From Rotaria sp. Silwood1 (lineage: Eukaryota > Rotifera > Eurotatoria > Philodinida > Philodinidae): a DNA stretch of 64,000 nt. The stretch is taken from assembly GCA_905250075.1 (NCBI GenBank), contig CAJNOP010000228.1, positions 186,001 through 250,000 on the forward strand. The letters run 5' to 3'. Both the position numbers and the translations under genes were made by a program. This document shows positions 57,779-64,000 of the stretch, in pieces; positions within the stretch are counted from its first letter, which is position 1; each line of letters begins with the position of its first letter. The notes under the pieces are model-generated. The model had not been told where the DNA came from. It saw nothing but the letters and a program-made list of their open reading frames with translations, and did not search any database.

Positions 57779-59928
57779 TATTATTATTATCTAAAGTAAA
57801 GAAAATAAAAGACTATTCTAAATAAAAATAAATATTACTCATATCACTAAACGAACATCTTCATATATGATTCAACTTCTACGTAACATTTAGTATAGTG
57901 TAAAGACAACTATGTTTAATTTTCTTCTCTTTTTTTTTTTTATTACATTTTTATCAAAATTTTAAAATCAATAACTTCTTTTTATTTTTTGTCGTTCTCT
58001 AGCACATTTTCTTTCACCTGTATTTTTATGTATGTGTAGAATTCAATTTAGTTTTTTTTGGTCACACATTAATATGATGAGAAAAAGAAATGAATTAGTA
58101 ATTTTTGAAAGATATGAATCAATTACTACGAGAGAAATAAAGAAAAAGATCTTGATATGACGATTCGATTCTTTTTTTTTTTTTTCTTCCAATATAATTT
58201 CAAGATTTTATAACATGCTTTGCATTACATAGTCTTCCCTTGATGTAAAGATCTCTTTTTTTTTTCAAAGAGGAAAAGAAAAGATCAATTGAATTGACGA
58301 AAAAAAAAAATGAATGTGACAATTTACCTGTTTATGTTCTTCTTTTTCTTTTAATATATATCGTTGACAGTGACTTGACTATACATCAAGAGAAACTCAT
58401 TTCTTTCTTTCTTTCTTTCTTTCTTTCTTTTTCTTTTTATTCTTTCTCTGTGTTTGGTCTCATAAAAGGTAGTATAGCATAGATGAAGATCGAAAAATAT
58501 ATGCCACACGCGCGCTTCCTATGTTCGCTTACTGCTTACTCGCTAACGGGCCCGACTGAATGAAAGAAGTGTAATTTGCCCGTAAGTATAGAAAAGAGAA
58601 AGAATATGAACTTTTTCTTTTGCCTCCGCTCTGTCTTATTGTCGCACGGATGCAAATAGAAGAAAAGGTTCAATTTTTCTTTTTCTATCGTTCATTCATA
58701 TTCCAAGTTTTAATTGCAACATGACTGAAGTTTATTTAGTCATCGTCATCACCGCCCCTACAGACGAAGAAAGAACAATGTTAATAGATTGAAGATGAAG
58801 AACAACGAAAAGAAGAAAAAAAACAACGAAAAAATTGTGATATATGTCATTTTGTTGTCTCGATCCGACAAAGAGAAAAAAATGAGAACAAAGAACACAC
58901 ATTATGAATCATACGGCAGCATTAAAAAAAAATGCCGATGTAAAAGGAACAAAAAAGGCCAAGGACACCTACACATGTTGCATTCTGTTGTAAACCTCAA
59001 AAGAAAAATTGTTTTCAAATACTTGTCATTTATAATTAGACAAATAAACTTATGTCATTGAAGCAAGGACAGATGTGTTTTTTTTTCTTTTTTTTTTTTC
59101 AGTTTAAATATTAATTTAAAAACAAAATCTAAACTATCGATGATTGTTTGTAGATTTATAATGTCATATTTATTGTTAATTTCATCTGTAATAAAATTTC
59201 TAAGAGTATATAAAAATATTTATTTCATGTACTTCAAACAAATGAAAATCAATGTCTATAACTTTATTAAACAGTGTTTTTATTGATAGATTTGTAGATT
59301 TTGCTTTTGTCTAACTATCATTAAAGAATTATTCAATGAAAATAATTATCTTTAAATATGATTTGAGATGAAGATTGACGTCAATACAGTATAGTCTTTT
59401 ATCAATCGAATATAATCTGCTTAAAAAAATCGGATATTTTATATTATGTTTTTCGATGAATTTCTCTAAAGATTTCTTGAAATTTTACATGATTTTAGTA
59501 AAAATACTAATGAATTCTTCTAATACACATTGATTTATAATAGACGATTATTTCCTAGTAAATATTATATAATAGAGTCAAAACTTATTTTTTTAAAAAT
59601 AAAATAACTTTATAAGATTCGATTCTATTCGATTTAAATAATATGAAATCATTAAATCAAATATACAAATTATTTGTGATGTTCCAAAAAAAAAATGATC
59701 ATATTCAACAATTAATAAAAGAAAATCTTGTACAAATATTTCATGAACAAGGTCATATATTATTTCCTTTACTTTTTCAACAACTATAAATATAGATTTC
59801 TTTATATAACCGGAACAAAAAAAAGAAAATCATAAAAACATGAATATTTCATCGACTCAATAAATTGATAACACTTATTAATGAAAATATTGTTTATTTA
59901 ATATAATTTAGTTCATGTTGAATATTAA
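57779..59928. other. Intergenic stretch upstream of the Kelch/b561 gene
   Basis: It contains poly-T tracts, a (CTTT)n microsatellite at about 58401-58432 and a somewhat GC-richer patch at 58500-58560. A 48-codon plus-strand frame at 59643-59789 (MKSLNQIYKL...LLFQQL) has gene-like codon choice but no recognised family. The promoter of the Kelch/b561 gene should be near 57780-58000. Confidence 0.5.
58401..58432. repeat. (CTTT)n microsatellite
   Basis: A tetranucleotide run of about eight units (TTTCTTTCTTTC) lies between the Kelch/b561 gene and its upstream spacer. There is no sign of function. Confidence 0.85.
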
Positions 59929-60153
59929 TTAATTTTTTTTTTTACCAATTTCTATTTTAGTTTGATTATAACGAATCGATTCATTTAGAAATAATCCTTG
60001 AGTTAGATTACTCAACAATACTCGTCAACCTATGATTAAATATATTGGAATAGATGCTAATACAACAATCATTGATACATATAACCTTGCACATGTACTT
60101 CTAAATCCTATGTTATCATTTCTCTCTTTTTCTTTTTTTTGTCGATTTGAACA
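59929..60153 (-). pseudogene. Possible broken C-terminal exon of a membrane protein
   Basis: Starting after a TTTTAG acceptor at 60154, the minus strand reads CSNRQKKEKERNDNIGFRST, then a hydrophobic helix (YVSMIVVLASIPIYLIIG), and a TGA at 60025-60027. Beyond it the same frame stays open for 31 more codons (RVLLSNLTQGLFLNESIRYN...) to a TAA at 59929. Codon choice resembles the real genes. Either the protein ends at the TGA, or the TGA is a mutation in an older exon. A possible upstream exon with a GTAAAATC donor lies at about 60345-60390. Family unknown. Confidence 0.35.
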
Positions 60154-63100
60154 CTAAAATTATTCGAACATAACTTTACAACTCTTCATAGTAAAACTAT
60201 GTTTCATTCTACTAATTGTCAAGTTCTAGTACATATGATTTCATATTTATAATTATTCATTATACAGTGACATTGATCAGTCTACATTTTTATATGGTTG
60301 TATTGGCACATAAAAAAAAATAAATAGTGATTAGATTTTACCTGTATTATTGAAGGACAAATATCGATGCAATAGTAAGGTTGGCATCGAATATAGAGAG
60401 AAAGAAAAAGAGAAGAAGTGCAATAAACACCACATTTAAAGCGTTAAACTTTTCGCTATGACACTACTTATGCATTAACAGACAGACAGACAGACAGAAA
60501 AAGAAAAAGGATACAGGACTGCTTATTTGCTCAACGTATGCGTATGCGGTATGTCTATCGAATCGTAAAAAACACACTCATCACGAGCATTTGTTAAAAT
60601 GTAATAAATTATCTTTGGTATATTTGCTAGAAATTGAATCATCTGTATACTTATCAAAAGAGGATTTTATAGTGATATAACTTATATTAGATCTTCCAAA
60701 TAGAAAAAGAAAAATGTTAACATAAAAAGAAAAAAGGAATAATAATAACCGATTGGCATACGTTACAGACTCGTTAAAGGACATATAATGAAAAAAAAAT
60801 TGAATAAAGTTGTCTATACAACTGATTTACATTAGTTGACGGAAGCACATTAAAATAACAGAGAGAAAAAAAAACTTGAAGAAGATAACTGTAAAGGTAG
60901 TAAAAAAAAAATATATAGAATAATATTTTTTCGTTCAAATTACCTTTTTTTATCAATATCCGAAGAATAAATTACGGATATTTTGATTTCATATTCTCAA
61001 TCGTTTGATTTAATCGTATATGTTACCTGTTACTTTCTAAAATGAATATAATACTATATGAATAGATGTACATTTTCTTTTCTTTTGATTATGTGAAGAT
61101 AAGATTACGTTAATTAAAAACTACTCAATGACCTTAAGGAAAAGTTTGCAATGAAATAAAACCATCATATCATTATTTTAAAGATTTAAATGTTCTAATA
61201 TATTCATATTTCAAAGTCTCTAATTATCAACAGACAAAAAACAACAAAGTATTTCTCAAGCAAAGATTTTAAAAATTATTATACATGACCGTGGAATAAA
61301 AGAAAATTCAAATACATTTTTTTTTCTTTTAAATTCTATTCATTTTTATAAGATCGTACTATTCATGTCGTTTTTTTTTATAGTATAGTAATTCACTATA
61401 ATCATTTGATAGTTCAGTATATGTTTTTCATTGAATAAAAACTATCGTTTCAGATCAAAAAAAAAAAGTCACAACTTAATATTCTTCATTTATAATCTAT
61501 AGGTAACTTATCTAAAAATGTCAATGTTCTTGACATTAATTTTTAATCGATTATTATGCTTACATATAGTCAGAGCACTTTGATAACCTTTGATGACTTA
61601 CATGGAAATAATAAACGAATATTAGATCGATCTTGATTTGTTTCTTTTTTTTTTTTTTTGTTTAAAACAATGTCTAATGTTTCGGCATTTGCGGAATTTC
61701 ATATTAGTCATAACGCTAAAAATGTTTTACTAATTTTTACGCATAAAATCAATGATTCATTCATGTCAATAAATAAGTGTTTCATTTTATTTCTGCCTTC
61801 TAGAAATTTTTTACTTGTTCTTTTAATAAATAAGAATGTTCTTGCAGAAGAAATTGAAGATTTGAAAATAACTTTTGAACTCAGTTTTGCACATAGATTA
61901 CCTAAAACTACAGAATCAATAGAATACCGAATCTTTTCAATAAAGATGAACTTGTTCAAATGTAATAATACGGAAAAATATGTAATCAAAATACTTAATT
62001 ATTTCATACATACGACAATGCAAAATTAACATTTTATATGTTATTAGGATTCTAGATCTATGTAACAGATGGACTATAAAGAATGATCATCTCAATATTT
62101 TGAAAAACATTGACTATCTTTTCACCTATTGAATTCAGGTTTTTTTCTTTCAAAATACTCATTTTTCGATTCTATAAAGAATGTCTATTTTCAATTATCG
62201 AAGTATTTAATGAGATTCTTGATGCGAACTAGTTTTCGCACGATTACTAAGTCAATTGTTGGATCTAGTATAGATATTGTAAACCGTTGAATAATCTCAT
62301 TTTAACTTCATGAGACTTCGCTGTACAAGATGAATTCATAGATTTTAATTAAATCAAATAAAGGAATATAAATTGATGAGTTAAAGCTGATAATGAAGTC
62401 AATTAAGCAAAATATTCTTCTAGAAAGTTGTTGCTATTAGATCAATCGTTTATTTCATCAAACAAAAATAAGTATCTGTGAAAAGTGTGGACATTACGAA
62501 AGCTTCAAAAAAAAAACAGCAATACTAACTATTTGAAGATTGCAAATCGAACAGTCATGGAGGCGAAATTCTACAATGAAAGTAGCTCACAGGACTGTCA
62601 CGTACAAACCTACTGATGGTTTTATAAAGGTTGACAAATACAATTCCGATATAGTGAAGTTTAGATTATCAGCCATGCTAATTCCAAATTTCAATATAAG
62701 ACCGATCGCAAGAACTTCAGAGACTTATTTTCTAAAAAGCATTTTTTCTTAGCAAAAATAATTTTTTATTCGTTCAGATTCTAGAGCACGTCAAATTAAC
62801 TTTAAAACATTACTTTTTTTCCCCATCTAGAAACCAGCATTGATATCACCAGAAACAGTTATATATATGAAATGAACAAAAATTATTTAATCATAAATGC
62901 TTCGTTATGAGGGCATTGCAGTAACCATCATATGTTGAATAATTCATTATCTTTATAACATATTAAAGATGATAGAAAAAAACAAAGTAAGAAAAATATA
63001 ATAATTCAGTTTTGATTAAAACAACCAGGCAACGATCTCTATTTATTTCTTTAAAAATAAATAATCATTCGATACATCAATGTTACTTTTTCCATTCATT

Positions 63101-63600
63101 TCGACAAATAAATTCATTCATACAAATAGAGATTTCAACGACAAAACAAAGACATCGAATACAGAAGATTAATCATGGAGATGCTATTTTGAGCAAAATG
63201 GAAGAAAATAAGCAAGAAGCAAAGTATAATAAAGCTGAGAAGAGAAGAATAATAAAAAAAAAACAGATCAATAATTGATATAATAATAGGAATAGTTAGT
63301 CTTCTTTTTTTTTTTAATTTAGCTGACTTTAGTTATCTTGATGATGTTTCATTTTGATAGCAGCTGTACTTAACTATAATACACAAAACAAAACACACAA
63401 ACAAAATTTAACACATATATTTTTTTTCCATGCAAATGAAAGACTTTTACGTTAAAATCCATGACAAAAACAAAGAAACGAAATAAACAATTATGGAAAT
63501 TATTCTTGATGAGAATCATTCTCGAAATGTATGTATATATATAGAGAGAGAGATAAAGATAGAGAAGAATAAGTTTTAATCAATCGAATAATTATGTAAA
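60154..63600. other. Intergenic stretch, no supported gene
   Basis: It holds a (GACA)n microsatellite at about 60480-60498 and many poly-A/T runs. Overlapping frames on both strands at 61658-62029, and frames at 62540-62752 and 63012-63278, show no family resemblance. An AG/GATA-rich run lies near 63540-63560. No tRNA or exon chain is seen. Confidence 0.5.
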
Positions 63601-63993
63601 TCATACCGATTCATCAAATTCTTTTTGTACTTCATCAATAGTACGTTGTATAATATCTTCACCATCAGTTGTACCTATCATAGGTCTAATACGTTGTTCT
63701 TCTTCTTTAATATGATTTAAACGATCACGTTGAATTTCTACAATTGTATGTTCATGTACTTTTGTACTTTCATATTGACGTAAATCCAATGATGTATTAT
63801 TCTCATTAATTGGAATAGATATTTGTCCATCAGATATATCCATAGCATTATTTGTTGCTGATTGATATAATGGTTGACGTTCTGTTGATCTACGTTTATT
63901 TAATTTACGATAATTTATATTATTTTCTAATGAATCAGATTGTTTTGGTAATGCATTTATTTCATCCCAAGCTTTTTTACGAAAACGTCTCAT
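63601..63993 (-). CDS. C-terminal exon of an unrecognised protein, partial
   Basis: The frame is open from the window edge to a stop at 63601-63603. The visible part has FF just before MRRFRKKAWDEINALP, which would fit a basic stop-transfer sequence right after a membrane helix; the helix itself would lie outside the window. The remaining 130 residues are hydrophilic and charged, rich in Glu, Gln, Asn and Arg, with a possible amphipathic helix (RDRLNHIKEEEQRIR) and a Thr/Tyr-containing middle. I do not recognise a family. A cytosolic tail of a membrane protein is my guess. The Met at 63993 may be internal, not the start. Confidence 0.55.
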   Translation of the reverse strand: MRRFRKKAWDEINALPKQSDSLENNINYRKLNKRRSTERQPLYQSATNNAMDISDGQISIPINENNTSLDLRQYESTKVHEHTIVEIQRDRLNHIKEEEQRIRPMIGTTDGEDIIQRTIDEVQKEFDESV

Positions 63994-64000
63994 AAAAAAT

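Noticed and set aside
58789..59061. Lys-rich plus-strand frame
   Set aside because: Poly-A composition alone produces it, with no domain or splice context.
61658..62029. Plus-strand frame of 123 codons, with a 93-codon frame on the opposite strand
   Set aside because: Both strands are open over the same stretch, which points to composition and not coding. Neither protein resembles a known family.
1..64000. CRISPR array, bacterial operon or phage island
   Set aside because: The introns, SDHD, SPOP and HP1 genes show nuclear animal DNA. No regularly spaced short direct repeats with unique spacers were seen.

Overview
The window is a piece of AT-rich animal nuclear DNA (roughly 30% GC by eye). 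Genes are split by many short introns, mostly 45-70 bp with GT-AG ends, with a few introns of 0.7-3.3 kb. I think a bdelloid rotifer is the best fit. The reasons are the compact introns, many small DNA transposons, a probable bacterial L-rhamnose mutarotase gene, and scattered GGGTGTGGGTG blocks that recall the bdelloid telomere repeat TGTGGG. Other compact AT-rich invertebrates, such as mites, are not excluded. One 100-N assembly gap lies at 31134-31233.

Layout. Positions 1-7350 hold no gene I can support, only an inverted-repeat element at the left edge. A predicted manganese-type cation diffusion facilitator gene follows (11552-7357, minus). Its last exon is split by a 1450-bp DNA transposon, and one of its introns carries a second element. 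Next come a nine-exon fibronectin-III-like protein (19074-13550, minus), succinate dehydrogenase subunit D (21432-20891, minus) and an SPOP-type MATH-BTB adaptor (23811-28572, plus) whose 3.3-kb intron holds a TTAA-flanked element. From 28.6 to 37.8 kb there is no recognisable gene. That stretch has the gap, most of the telomere-like hairpins and a long diverged inverted repeat.

A dense minus-strand stretch follows: an HP1 chromobox protein (38595-37825), L-rhamnose mutarotase (39303-38980) and an intronless U-box plus TLDc protein (41472-40657). A tandem segmental duplication comes next. It contains two secreted three-EGF-domain paralogues (44824-43898 and 49560-48573) and a stranded, broken copy of the last exon of the following gene. 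That gene is a Kelch plus cytochrome-b561 membrane protein (57778-53128). After 5.8 kb that is mostly gene-free, the window ends in the C-terminal exon of an unrecognised, probably membrane-anchored protein (63993-63601).

The genes do not form a pathway. They are ordinary housekeeping, regulatory and secreted proteins. The most unusual content is mobile and repetitive: a possible Transib-like insertion with RSS-like CACAGTG ends and a perfect 5-bp target duplication inside a coding exon, telomere-motif hairpins, a roughly 0.8-kb-arm inverted repeat, and an EGF gene pair with signs of gene conversion. Exon boundaries were assigned by eye from splice signals and frame continuity. No alignment or transcript data were available.
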